NCBI GenBank assembly: GCA_963676075.2
Contig: CAXXNZ010000001.1
Coordinates: forward strand, 1-64,000
From: JAHJQZ01 sp963676075
GTDB lineage: Bacteria > Pseudomonadota > Alphaproteobacteria > Rhizobiales > Devosiaceae
Direction of reading: 5' to 3'
DNA length: 64,000 nucleotides
The notes beneath the pieces were generated by a model. That model did not search any database and had not been told where the DNA came from. It saw only the letters and a list, made by a program, of their open reading frames with translations. This document shows, piece after piece, positions 1 through 9,875 of this stretch (positions within the stretch are counted from its first letter, which is position 1; every line of letters starts with the position of its first letter). Position numbers and translations under genes: made by a program.

Positions 1-1034
1 CATAGTCAATAAACAATGCGGACTAAATATTGCGTTTGGATAGCCAGGAGATAATGACACAGATGACACATTTAGTTCGATTTATGCGGTACTTAAAAAT
101 GCGATTGCAGTGCAATTAAATACATAATCAAGTGTTGCAATGAGTGGTGTTACATTAATTGAATAATACAATACCAAAAATAAATAATACAATATCAAAA
201 ATAAATAATACAGAACCAGATATAAATGATACTATTGATTCTAATGATACTATTAATTCTAATGATACTAATAATACTAATGAGGAGACTGTGGAAATAT
301 CAGTTAAAAAAGCTACAAAATATGATATAATAATATATGTTTTCAATGAAAATTCCACAAGGTGATTACTAAAAGAAGATTATTTAATAATTGGGGATGT
401 ATATGTAGAAAATGATGATGATTCAATGAAATTAAATCAAGAAATGACTATAGAGAATGAGAATGTAACAACCATTTTAAATTTAAATATTAGTGAGATT
501 GTAAACAAATTTGGAAATTAGTTTACGCTACGAATTATTTTCAAAAATTCTATGACTACAGATATTGATATATATTATAAAAAAGTCTATATTGTAATAA
601 CACCTTAAGCTACAGTTGAGAACTTTGAAGAAAGTAATGGATGAATATCAATAATATGAATTATTCTTATTATCATTACCATTAGCATCATTATAATTAT
701 CATAATCATAAGAGTTTCGAGGAAGCATAAAAGGCAAGTCTAGGACAGTAATGAAAATATAGATGTAAATGGTTAGAATAAAAAGGATTCTAATACTGAT
801 GAATAATTATTATTTGAAACTGAAAATAATTCTAGTAAAAAATTAATATCAGAGGAGGCAGCAGAATAAATGAATGATAGATAAAAAACATAAGAATCAA
901 ATCGTAACTTTTATATTGAAATTTATTTTGATATAAAATTAATAGAAAAGGAATAAAAAGAAGCAGTATAATTTAACAATTAGATGCCAGCAGAATGCAA
1001 AAGTAATTTAACTTTGATATTTAAAATTTATTGA
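1..1034 (+). CDS. Type I membrane protein, family A copy 1 (5' end outside window)
   Basis: Unrecognised family. Residues encoded at 2-160 are nearly identical to the second copy at 3670-3830 (NKQCGLNIAFGQPG, then SSIYAVLKNAIAV). A low-complexity Asn/Thr stretch (repeats of NNT and NDT, 165-285) replaces the Cys-rich CPCC segment of copy 2. The shared ectodomain follows (VFNENSTR, LIIGDVYVE, ISEIV), then one very Ile-rich transmembrane helix near 640-705 and an acidic cytoplasmic tail. Two in-frame TGA codons (642, 657) must be Trp at the membrane edge. The frame before about 160 is +1 relative to the frame after it, with no intron in copy 2 to explain this, so this copy carries a frameshift or a sequence error. 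I end it at TGA 1032-1034; read-through as Trp would run to TGA 1230. Function unknown; extracellular domain inferred from the signal peptide in copy 2. Confidence 0.6.
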
Positions 1035-1312
1035 AATTTATTTTAAAGAAAATTAGAAACTGTTAGACATGCAATCTATTTCGATAAATTCAAATTACTC
1101 ATGAGCAATTAAATAAATTCTCAAGAGTTGTTTTTACAACCAAGTGAAACAACAGCCTTGGCATTTTTAGATATTAATTAAAAAAAAGGATTAAAAAGTA
1201 ATAGTAATTAAAAGTTAAATGATTTTTATTGAAATATAGTATATGATTTTAATGTATTTAAAACTTTATAAAATTTTATTAAGCATAAATATTAACAATA
1301 GATAAAATAAAA
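1035..1312. other. Gap between family A copy 1 and ELP4
   Basis: The first 200 bases stay open in the frame of the upstream gene (if TGA 1032 is Trp) and resemble sequence after the stop of copy 2, so they are an ancient 3' flank or an extended tail. The remainder is AT-rich leader for ELP4. No RNA gene seen. Confidence 0.4.
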
Positions 1313-2311
1313 ATGAAATCTAGTTTTTAAAAAAAAATAAAACCTGGGGATTAATTTTAAAGTTCTGGGAATATTTTTTTTGGTCTACCATACTTTGATG
1401 CGATTTTAGATAACTCATTAAAAAAGGGAACTTTAATAGTAATGGAAGAGGATTATCCAACAAAAATTCATACATAATTTGTCAGATATTATTTAGGAAG
1501 TGGAATTTAGTTGAATTAATAAGTAATAATCTATGATTACGAGGTAATAAATTGGCGAAATATTGTACCTGATAAAATGGTGACTAAAATAGTTAAGGGA
1601 GAAGAAAAAAAAGAAAAAGAAGAAGAAGATGTTTAATATTGTGTGTTTTAAATTTATAATTATTTAAGCATAAAATCGCATGGAGGTATAATAAATTGAA
1701 GTAAGTGGAAAACACTTTGCCAATTTCTTAAAATGCGCCTAGGATTGATTTATCCAAAAATATGAAAGAAGAAATGGTGGATAATAATAAACTCGAACTA
1801 CTTAATCTCGAACAATTTAGTAATTTATAGTAACTGTTTGAAAGTATTTGCAATACCTATAGCAATTGTTTAAAGTTAGTATTTACAAAAAGTATTTATT
1901 ATTATAAAAAGGTCATCCAAGGACACATCCTTAAAAAAATTTTGTATTAGAAACTTATTAAATAAATTCAATCCCGAAGAAACTATTGAATTCGCTTAAT
2001 TTTTGCATGCTTTAAAAGTATTTCTAAAAGCTTCGCATAGTCTTATTTTATTAACTATCCCCACAAATTGCAGTGCGAAAACCAAGTATTAATTCAAAAA
2101 AGCAGCGGATCTTTATTTTTAAATTGAATAAATTTTTGGTGGGAAGGAGTTCGAGGATTTTTAAGGATTATTGAAATTTTAAAAACTGCCAGTTTATTAA
2201 AATTATGCGGGGTTTTGCTTGGAAACAATGACATGGGGACTCAAACTTAATGATAAAAAGGAAATTGTGATTGAAAAGTTATATATAAATCCAACTTTTG
2301 ATAATGTTTGA
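1313..2311 (+). CDS. ELP4: Elongator complex subunit 4 (PAXNEB/ELP4)
   Basis: Subunit of the ELP4-6 RecA-like hexameric ring of Elongator, which modifies wobble uridines of tRNA. The sequence has the family order: an N-terminal KPGDQFQSSGNI..GLPYFDAILD (family consensus GIPSLDDILGGGLP), then GTLIVMEEDYPTKIH (consensus LIEEDxxS), KIAWRYNKLKQVE and DLSKNMKEE (consensus KIAWRYE and DLSK), a middle LLTIPTN segment, and a C-terminal FKL/VIEKLYINP-type strand (WGLKL, IVIEKLYINPTF). Start ATG 1313 is immediately followed by the conserved region. Two introns restore the frame: 1631-1668 (38 nt) and 1875-1911 (37 nt). The stop is TGA 2309-2311. Like other ELP4 proteins it lacks a true Walker A lysine (DNSLKKGT). 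About 305 codons, slightly short for the family. Convergent with the next gene. Confidence 0.88.
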
Positions 2312-2395
2312 TTGTTTTAAATAAGACACAATGATAATGTTATAGGTATTATTATTTCAATAATGCTGGTACTTCATCTAAAATTTCATGTGATT

Positions 2396-3023
2396 CTTTT
2401 AGCAATAAGAAGTCGGTAGGCCTTTTTAAAGGAGGGTGGAACAATATTAGCAATATCCAGTTTTTCTTTTCCTTTGTTTTGAATAACAATAATAAAAATA
2501 ACTTTTAATTTCTAGGAGAGATTCTTTATTTTTCGTGATAGTCGGGATGCGAGATAGAATAAATTTGTTCAGCTAAGTCATCTATTTAATCTCTATAAAA
2601 ATATTACTTGATTTTTTTAAATAACACAATGTTCCCAGAATACTTAGAAAAATACTTTTATTCTTATTCTTCCTCCTACGATTCTTCTCCATATTAAAAA
2701 TCATATATTTATTTATTTCCGAAGCCAAATTAAGCAGTCTTTTAAGCATCAAGTAATAATTAATTATTTTTATCTTTAATCTCCGAATTTAATTGATTCT
2801 ACACAACGAGTTTACTCATAGCAAAACGATTATTAGGATTAATGGTAATTTTAAAATTCTATTATAAGAGCTCATCAGTTAGTTTTTATTACTCCTACTG
2901 AATTCTTTCTTTTTAAGCACTGTCAATATCACCATCGGCAGAAGGGTGCTTTTCATTTTATTTTTTGTTAATTTATTCACGAAGATAGTGGATTTTAGTT
3001 TTTAATTCTTATTCTGTGTCCAT
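2396..3023 (-). CDS. Hypothetical Gln/Glu-rich coiled-coil protein
   Basis: Open from ATG 3023 with Gln encoded by TAA/TAG: starts MDTEQELKTKIHYLREQ, then a charged helical stretch rich in Gln, Glu and Lys, a more ordered middle (NPNNRFAMSKLVVQNQ), and an acidic EESQEEEQEQ segment. The end is uncertain. A compact C-terminal exon (DIANIVPPSFKKAYRLLIAKRIT) ending at TGA 2396 fits best but lies in another frame, so an intron near 2480-2520 is needed and I could not fix its edges. No family recognised. Convergent with ELP4, separated by about 85 bases. Confidence 0.5.
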
Positions 3024-3247
3024 TTTTAATAGTAATTTTTATTTGTAAGAATAATAATAAATAAAAATAATTAAATCTATTACTTTTTTAAATATTGTGA
3101 TGTAGAGAGAGAAATTGATTAAATAAATTTGTGATTGTAAATTTCATAGAATATTAAATAATTATAAATTTTTATGTTTTTTAAACCTTAAAAGTATTTG
3201 AGAAATAAAAGAATTATTAAAAAATATTTTAAGATAAAAAATTATAA

Positions 3248-4740
3248 ATGAACAATTTTGGATTTCCTTCAATTTTCTTCCTTTTATACTTTACTTGCTT
3301 AATTTTATATGGAAATAGTAAAAATATAACTCATTTTTTAAATTAAAATTTAAGGCAGTGTTATTGGAATTGTAGAAGGCTACAAATTTACAGCATGGTT
3401 AAATGAAAATCAAACAAAAATTATCGAGGGCATAAGTCTTTCTGATGATTCTTCAATCGTCATAAAAGTAACAATCCCATTTTATTGGGAGGATGTTCAG
3501 ATGATTGAAAAAGTCTATTTAACAGATTAAAATGCTGAAGAAATAGCATCCGTTACATTTATTGAGACAAAAAGAGATGAAACAGAGACGATTATTAGTG
3601 CTACATTAAAATAATCGGTTTTTATGAAACTAGATTGTGAAGAGAAGCAGGTAGATACTGAAGGAATCATAGTCAATAAACAATGCGGACTAAATATTGC
3701 GTTTGGATAGCCAGGGGATGATGACACAGATGACACATTTAGCTCGATTTATGCGGTACTTAAAAATGCGATTGCAGTTTAAGTAAATACATAATCCAGT
3801 GTTGCAATGAGTGCTGTTACATTAATTGAATAAGAGGATTGTCCATGTTGTGGATCATCTTGTGAAGAGGATGATACATTACCAGAGATAGAGACGACTA
3901 TTTGTAGTATAGGAGAATGTGAAACAGATGCAAATAGTGTGGAAGCAGATGAAATTATAAACACTGTGACTGGTCAGGAAGAAACATTTGTTGAGAAAGT
4001 TACACCAGATGATATACTAACGTATGTTTTCAATGAAAATTCCACAAGGCGATTACTAAAAGAAGATTATTTAATAATTGGGGATGTATATGTAGAGGAT
4101 GATGATTATGCAATGAAATTAAATGAAGAAATGACTATAGAGAGTGAGGATGGAAAAACTATTGTAAATTTGAATATTAGTGAGATTGTAAAAAAATTTG
4201 GAAAGTAGTTTAGACTACGAATGATTTTCGAAAATTATATGACTGAATAATAAATCGATGGAAATTTGACAAAAGTAAGGATTGTAATAACACCTGAAGT
4301 TACAGTTCAGAACTTTGTAATTAATGAAGAAACTAATAATGAAGAGAAATCAAAAACATGAATTATTGTTATTATCATCATTACTATCATTATAATTATC
4401 ATCATCATAGGGATAATAATGTATAAAAAGTTTCTTAATAAAAATAAACCCAAGAATTGTAATTAATAATTAATTAATTTAGAAATTTATTTTAGAAAAT
4501 AAAGAAGAAAAGGTTTTGAATATTAAGGCTCCTAGTGATGAATAGTTAGAGTTAGAAAATTCAATTAATCCTGATATACAATTAATATAACCAAAGTAAA
4601 TAGGAATAACATAAAATATTGTTATAAACTAAAATGCACAATAAGAAAAAATAATAAAGAATGAATAAAAAGAAGAAGATTGTTCTAAGAGCTAGATACC
4701 ACAAGAATGCAATAGTAGCTTTTATATTGAAATTTATTGA
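3248..4740 (+). CDS. Type I membrane protein, family A copy 2
   Basis: Full-length member of the family at 1-1034. ATG 3248 opens an N-terminal signal peptide (MNNFGFPSIFFLLYFTCLIL). Intron 3318-3354 (37 nt) joins it to the ectodomain. The ectodomain holds a Cys-rich acidic insert (CPCCGSSCEEDD near 3841-3870) absent from copy 1. A single poly-Ile transmembrane helix lies near 4360-4415, begun by a TGA-coded Trp, followed by basic MYKKF. Intron 4459-4495 (37 nt) leads to an acidic tail with the unit APSDEQLELENSINPDIQ and PKQIGITQ. That tail unit is tandemly amplified in the inverted relative at 30.04-30.43 kb. First TGA after the tail is 4738-4740. No family recognised; a surface receptor or adhesion-like role is inference from topology only. 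Confidence 0.68.
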
Positions 4741-5210
4741 AATTTGTTTTGAATAAGATTAGAAACACTAAATAAACTCTTTTTAGATAAATTCAAACTA
4801 TTTGCTCATGAGCAATTCACTAAATTCTGGCGAGCATTTGTTGTCATCAAGTTAAAAAACAGCCTTGACATCTTTAGAGCTTGAGTAATAAGAAAAATAA
4901 TTAAGTAGTATTAATTTTTGAATATTTATATTGTTAGATATACCCAAAGTTTCTTGAAAAAAATTGAAATTTTTCAAAATAATCTTTATTTAAAATTAAA
5001 ATTATTTTTTCAACTTTAATTTAATTAAATTAAATATACTTTTAATAAACATAAAAAAAATGTTAGAAATAATATAAATTTTTTATATAGCAATTTTAAA
5101 CCTAAATTAGAAGTCAAATTTGAATAAAAGCATTATTAAAGATAAAGTGTAAAAAAATTAATTCAAAAAAATAATTTATTAAAAATTCTAAAACAAAATA
5201 ACTTCATAAA
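4741..5210. other. 3' flank of family A copy 2
   Basis: AT-rich, no gene recognised. Its reverse complement is present at about 29444-29914 at high identity, so it lies within the inverted duplication. A 4-base difference from the copy 1 flank shifts the otherwise similar open frame (AAACTATTTGCTC versus AAATTACTC). Confidence 0.6.
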
Positions 5211-5678
5211 ATGGAACAAGCACAATAAAACTGGTAGTAATTACTACTCAATGCCAATTTAAATCTATTACTTCAGCTATAATAAATGTAAGAATCCTAT
5301 CAACAATAATAATAATTCTAAACCAATCAAGTTTTGCCATTAAGTTCTCCAATCTCATGAGCTTGTTCTCCACCGAACATAGCATCATGTGGAACCTGCG
5401 GGTCATCTACATAGAACAGCGCAAATTCGCCTATGATGGCAAACTTTAGTCAAGCATTTTCTTAATTTTCTCTTGGTGGTGGATTACCGAAAATTGAAGA
5501 AGAATAAGTTGATGAGGTGATTGAAATGAGTAAACGCAATATTAGTCTTGCATCTCGAAATTTTTTAATTAATTATGCATCTGGACTCAGAGATTTTATT
5601 AAATTTGAAACCTAGATGGCGAGGATCCGAGGTGAGAACGAAAAAAAAATAATGGAATTGAATATTTTATCATAATGA
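5211..5678 (+). CDS. Small Gln-rich protein, intact copy
   Basis: ATG 5211 opens a 155-residue protein, MEQAQQNWQQLLLNANLNLL, then a QQQQQ run, a Ser/Cys/Asn-rich linker with CGTCGSS, then a more ordered C-terminal half (VIEMSKRNISLASRNFLINY) ending KKIMELNILSQ at TGA 5676-5678. One internal TGA (ISWACSPPN) is Trp. An inverted truncated copy begins at 29443, where the last 30 or so residues are replaced by unrelated sequence. No family recognised. Composition suggests a disordered N-terminus with a helical C-terminus. Confidence 0.6.
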
Positions 5679-6220
5679 ATTTATGAAAATTCAAAGGCAT
5701 TTAGATGCTATGAGGGCTGGTTTTTTGTTAATTTTTTGTTAATATTTTTTTAAGGAGAACTATGTTAGAGGATAAGTAATTTGGATTAAACTTATTAAAA
5801 CTTGCTAAATAATTTTTTAAAAAAACATTTGCATTTACTTATATAAAAAAATCTAGGATTAATGAACTATATAAATAAGAACATTATGATAAAATCAAAA
5901 AGTTTTAATTAGCTCTCAAAAGTATAAGTTTATTAAACCCGAATTTTTTCAAAACTTAAAAATGAAGCAAAAGTACAAGAAATTGATTTTTAATTCAATG
6001 TAATTTGAAAAATAAAGTTTAGATTTTTTTTATTTGTTTTTAAGTTCAGTATATTTAAAATTTTCAATCAAATATTGTTTGATATTTAAATGTAAATATT
6101 TTTTTTTTTATTTTTATTTTAATTTTCTATGGAAAGAAATAAAAATAGCCTTTAACAAAGTGAATATTACAAAATAAAAACAGTTAAAATTTCCATACTT
6201 TTACAATTTTTTCACAATCA
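5679..6220. other. Convergent intergenic stretch before MYB stop
   Basis: AT-rich, between two convergent stop codons, with poly-T runs near 6100. I see no gene. This stretch, together with the 3' end of the small Gln-rich gene and the MYB C-terminus up to about 6530, is absent from the inverted copy. Confidence 0.5.
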
Positions 6221-8193
6221 TCAATTCATTTAATTATTATTATTATTAGGCTTTTCATCTTGGTTATTCCCAGGGTTTTAATTTTCTTATTTAATACAAT
6301 GATTTAATCCAATTTCTTCTTCTTATGATTTTTATTACTATTATTGTTATAATTATTATTGTTGCATTAATTCTGAAATTTATAGTTAATGCATTTAACG
6401 AGCTAAATCAGGCGATCCAATATTTGTGCAAGTATTAAACAAAGGATTTTAATATTTCTAAGCTTCAAATTATGAATTAGAAAGCAAAACTTAAATTTAA
6501 GATTTAACATCATTTTATTATCTCTAACTCAAAGGAATTACATATAATTCATTTTTGCCAGGATTATATAAACTAATTTAAGCATTTGAAAAATCATTCA
6601 AATCAATTGAAGAAATATTTTTTTTTCATGCAATTTCTGGGATTAAATTTTAAGATTAATTCATTAATTAATTTATCGAAAATTATCCAGGCAATTAATT
6701 TTGTGATTACCATTAACTTGCAAGTTATGTTTAAAGACTTGATGCCATTGATTATAATGCATATTATTGAGCGATATTGTATTCTTATTTTTTTAGCAAG
6801 TTTTGATAGTAGAAATTAAAGGGATTATTAGGTTCTAGTAAATATGGGTTTGACTGAACAGGCAAAGCTGAAGCTTATTATTATTATTATTAATTAAAAT
6901 TATTTAAAGGATTCTATTCAAGATATTAAAGACTTTTAATTTCTTAATTTTATGATTCAAAACTACTTTCATTCTAAGAACATTTCAGTAATAGATTATT
7001 TGATTTAATCTCATTCTTGAATTTTCTTTTTTCCAAAGTTTATTAAAAAGGTTTTTACTCCTACTACTGCTACTACTACTAATACTACTACTAATATTAT
7101 GACAATTCTATTTATTTTTTTTATAAAATTAGTTAAATCTATTATAAATTTGGCTCAGAATTTGATAGCAATGAACTAGATTCTTCTTTTATTTATGGTA
7201 ATATACTGCCAGTTTAAGGTTAGCCATTCTCTTCCCTTTTTATTAGACTATTCAGTCGATTTTTTACTGAATTTTCGGTTCTTCCTTTGAGTTTATGAGA
7301 AATTTCAGACCAATGTTTGCCGATTGATAATATTGATTTTAAGAGAATAATATCTTCTTCCAATATCCATATTCCTCTAAAAATTTATCACTATTAAAAG
7401 AATAAATTTACTTATTAAGTTCAGGGTTAAGGTGATTATTAAACCGTTCGCGACATTGCTTTCCATTACGGAAGTAATCGCTATGAGATTCAGAGTTGAG
7501 TTTGGTAGCTATTTTGCTTCATTATTTTATTCCTTGTTCCCTACAATATTGCATTTAAATCAAATGTAAATTTAACGATGTGAGTAAATTACGTAGAATT
7601 TGATCTTCTTCTAGTGTCCATGGTTGCTTTTGAAGCTATGATTTTTGAAAGGATAGCCATTTTAATTTGCAATCTTCTGGGGATTTACCGCACATTAATT
7701 TCGCTATCTCTTTCCAGTGTTAATCCTCCTAAAATAAAATATGATTAAACAAAGAGTTATTAAAACCAGCGAACTATGGGATATACTAATGAATTCGGAA
7801 TACTTGACAACAATCCATATAAGAAGCTATATTTCTGAACTACTCCAATTTTTTTTTTTTTTTTAAAATAAATATCTTTTAGAAAAATATTTAAAACAAA
7901 TAAATGGGACTTTGAAAGAATGTTATTAAATAGTATCTCTATATTATTCGAATCAATTAAGGAGTCTATTGTTATATTTAATTTTTACTTGAGCACACAA
8001 AAATCTAGTTGCTCGTTCTTTATCGAATCAATCTATGCAAGAAATTAGTAAAATTAGGAGCGGCAGAGCTACATACTGTCCTGAAGATCCTGAGTTGAAA
8101 GGACTTTTTCTTAGGAATTTGAAGAATTAATGTCATTTTGATTTTTCTTTATTGAAATATAAATCACACCAAATAACTTTTTATTCTTTGCAT
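6221..8193 (-). CDS. Three-repeat MYB transcription factor with long poly-Gln tail
   Basis: Nuclear DNA-binding protein of the R1R2R3 MYB type. Proposed start is ATG 8193 with a short intron 8147-8169. Repeat 1: NWSSSEIQLLIW ... EDQHWKEIAKLM ... CKLKWL. Repeat 2: PWTLEEDQILRNLL ... WSKIATKL ... KQCRERFNNHL. Repeat 3: GIWILEEDIILLKSIL ... HWSEISHKLKGRT and ENSVKNRLNSLIKRE. These carry the regularly spaced Trp and recognition helices (KQCRERF, ENSVKNR) of 3R-MYBs. Introns of 35 nt sit before repeat 1 and inside repeat 3 (near 7390-7424). The C-terminal half is low-complexity, dominated by Gln runs written mostly with TAG and TAA, then Asn repeats, ending MN at TGA 6221-6223, followed by a second TGA. 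About 610 residues. Animal and plant 3R-MYBs control cell-cycle genes; that role here is inference. Confidence 0.85.
7050..7100 (-). repeat. CTA/TAG trinucleotide run coding poly-Gln
   Basis: On the coding strand the run reads as TAG repeats with occasional TAT, CAG and TAA, giving about a dozen Gln with one Tyr inside the MYB tail. In the standard code it would be a chain of stops. Confidence 0.85.
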
Positions 8194-8507
8194 GGTGGAC
8201 TATCATTTATTTATGGCTCTTGAATACCATTGAAATAAGTAAAAGAACTTCTCTTCATTTTAATGCTAAACTTAATCAAAGTTTTTTGTTTTATTTTCAA
8301 ATAAATTTAAATATCATCATAAATATTTTCCCATAATTTTTTTATATATGATTAAAAGTTAAAGATATTTATAAAGAATTATAATACTGGGCTCAAAATT
8401 GAATATTTCAGTAATTTTTTTCAATTTGAAGAAGATGCTCAACATAGTATTCAAGTTTTTATATTATTAAAGTTTCAATAAATATTTAATTACTATTAAT
8501 AAAAATT
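8194..8507. promoter_or_regulatory. Divergent intergenic region MYB/CFAP97
   Basis: A 314-bp AT-rich gap between two genes transcribed away from each other. It must hold both promoters. I recognise no specific site. Confidence 0.4.
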
Positions 8508-9345
8508 ATGTAGAACAGATAAATCAAGTTTAAAAATTTAGTGAGACTATAGTAAATAGAAAAGTCAAACAATATGCTTATCGGGCATCTTCACAGAATT
8601 AGAAATATGCCTTCAAGTATTGATAATAGTAAACCTGCGACTTGGAATCTTTAATTTCTTAATTGTTAAAAAAAAAAGGAATAAATTTATACTGAACAGT
8701 TAATAATTATTCATTGAGTTTTAGTAATTAATCTATTTAGTTGTTCAGAAATTGAACGGGAAAATAAAATCCTCTTGAATAAATTGAATAGAATTTAAAC
8801 TGATTCTAATGCTTCAAGTTATCAGAAAAATTCTTGTTTTTTTATTAATAAATAGATATTAGACGATCAGTTTCGAATTTATCAACAGATAGAGAAAAAT
8901 ATAAAATTGAAGTGCGTTCATTTATACATTAATAACTTATTATTATTATTTGTTTTGGTAGTTTTCTAAAAAGTTTATGAGAAGTTAATAACTACGTAAA
9001 ATCGATTAAGAAAATTATACGATCCTGCGGCGCATTCTGGAAAAAAAATCTAATTACGATCTACAAAAATTTTTGAAGGAAAGAGAAACAAAAGAAAGAA
9101 TACTAGCAAATATTTCAGACTTTCCACTACCTTCTATTGGAAGACAACGTAGTTCACCAAATAAAAACTTAATATCATTAACTGTTACAAAATATTTTTT
9201 TTATGTTAATCAAACCTTTTTCTTAAAGTAAGAGTCAGAATTAGAAACTTCACGAAATGAGTAGTCGATGTTTGGAGAAGTAAACAAACGATTGTTTAAG
9301 AAATCAAGGGTTATTAATAAAGTGCCATTCATTTGTGAGTTATGA
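8508..9345 (+). CDS. CFAP97 (Hemingway/KIAA1430) family ciliary protein
   Basis: Axoneme-associated family. ATG 8508 opens RLQQIEKSNNMLIGHLHRIR, then the family core: HLHRIRNMPSSIDNSKPATW, EIERENKILLNKLNRIQ and SKKFMRSQQLRKIDQENYTI, LRRILEKKS. This is the repeated (E/D)xENxxILxxL pattern typical of CFAP97. Four proposed introns keep the frame: about 8698-8739 (42 nt), a 20-nt one near 8836, a 50-nt one ending near 8964, and one near 9181-9226. Stop TGA 9343-9345. About 220 residues, like the short CFAP97D forms. Divergent from the MYB gene. Confidence 0.75.
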
Positions 9346-9875
9346 ATGCATTCAGGGTATGAGATTTAGAATGAAATTAAATAATTTTATATTTTAGACA
9401 ATTACAAATTGTGTTAAATAATGCTTAGTTGCCTTAAAAATTTATATTGACATTTCCATTAAAATAAGGTTATCAATTGAAATATTTTTTTAATTAATTA
9501 AATTTAGGACTTGAGTTTTTTTCATAAGAATTTCATAATAAATTTAATGAGCTTGTTTAATCAATTACTAAAAAATTTTCAAATTATATAATTTTGGGAA
9601 CTTAATATAAATTTTAAGAAGTGAAGGCGATTGATACAAACTAATAGAATAAAGAATAAGGCAAAGAGGGGAATTAAGAATGCGAACATATTTAAACAAC
9701 AACATAAGAATAAGAATGAGTTACTTTAATTTGATAATTAATTTTTTAAATACTTATAATAATAATAATAATAATAAAAATAAATTAAAAAAGTAAAAAA
9801 TTAATAAAAAATTGATTTATATTAATAATAAAAGATTATTTTTGAAACTATTTTTATTTTGCTATTTAAAAGAAA
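9346..9875. other. Intergenic, with (AAT)n microsatellite
   Basis: 530 bp of AT-rich DNA with no gene I can support. Positions 9756-9775 hold a run of AAT/TAA repeats. A purine-rich stretch at 9620-9720 has no coding pattern I trust. Confidence 0.5.

Noticed and set aside
5578..6532. A 955-bp insertion (IES-like element) in the first copy of the inverted repeat
   Set aside because: The stretch contains the true 3' end of the Gln-rich gene and the last 100 or so codons of the MYB gene in frame, so the other copy has a deletion rather than this one an insertion. No flanking TA repeat is present at the edges.
9346..9875. Possible RNA gene in the gap
   Set aside because: No tRNA-like cloverleaf, snRNA motif or conserved GC-rich block was found by eye; the region is simple AT sequence.
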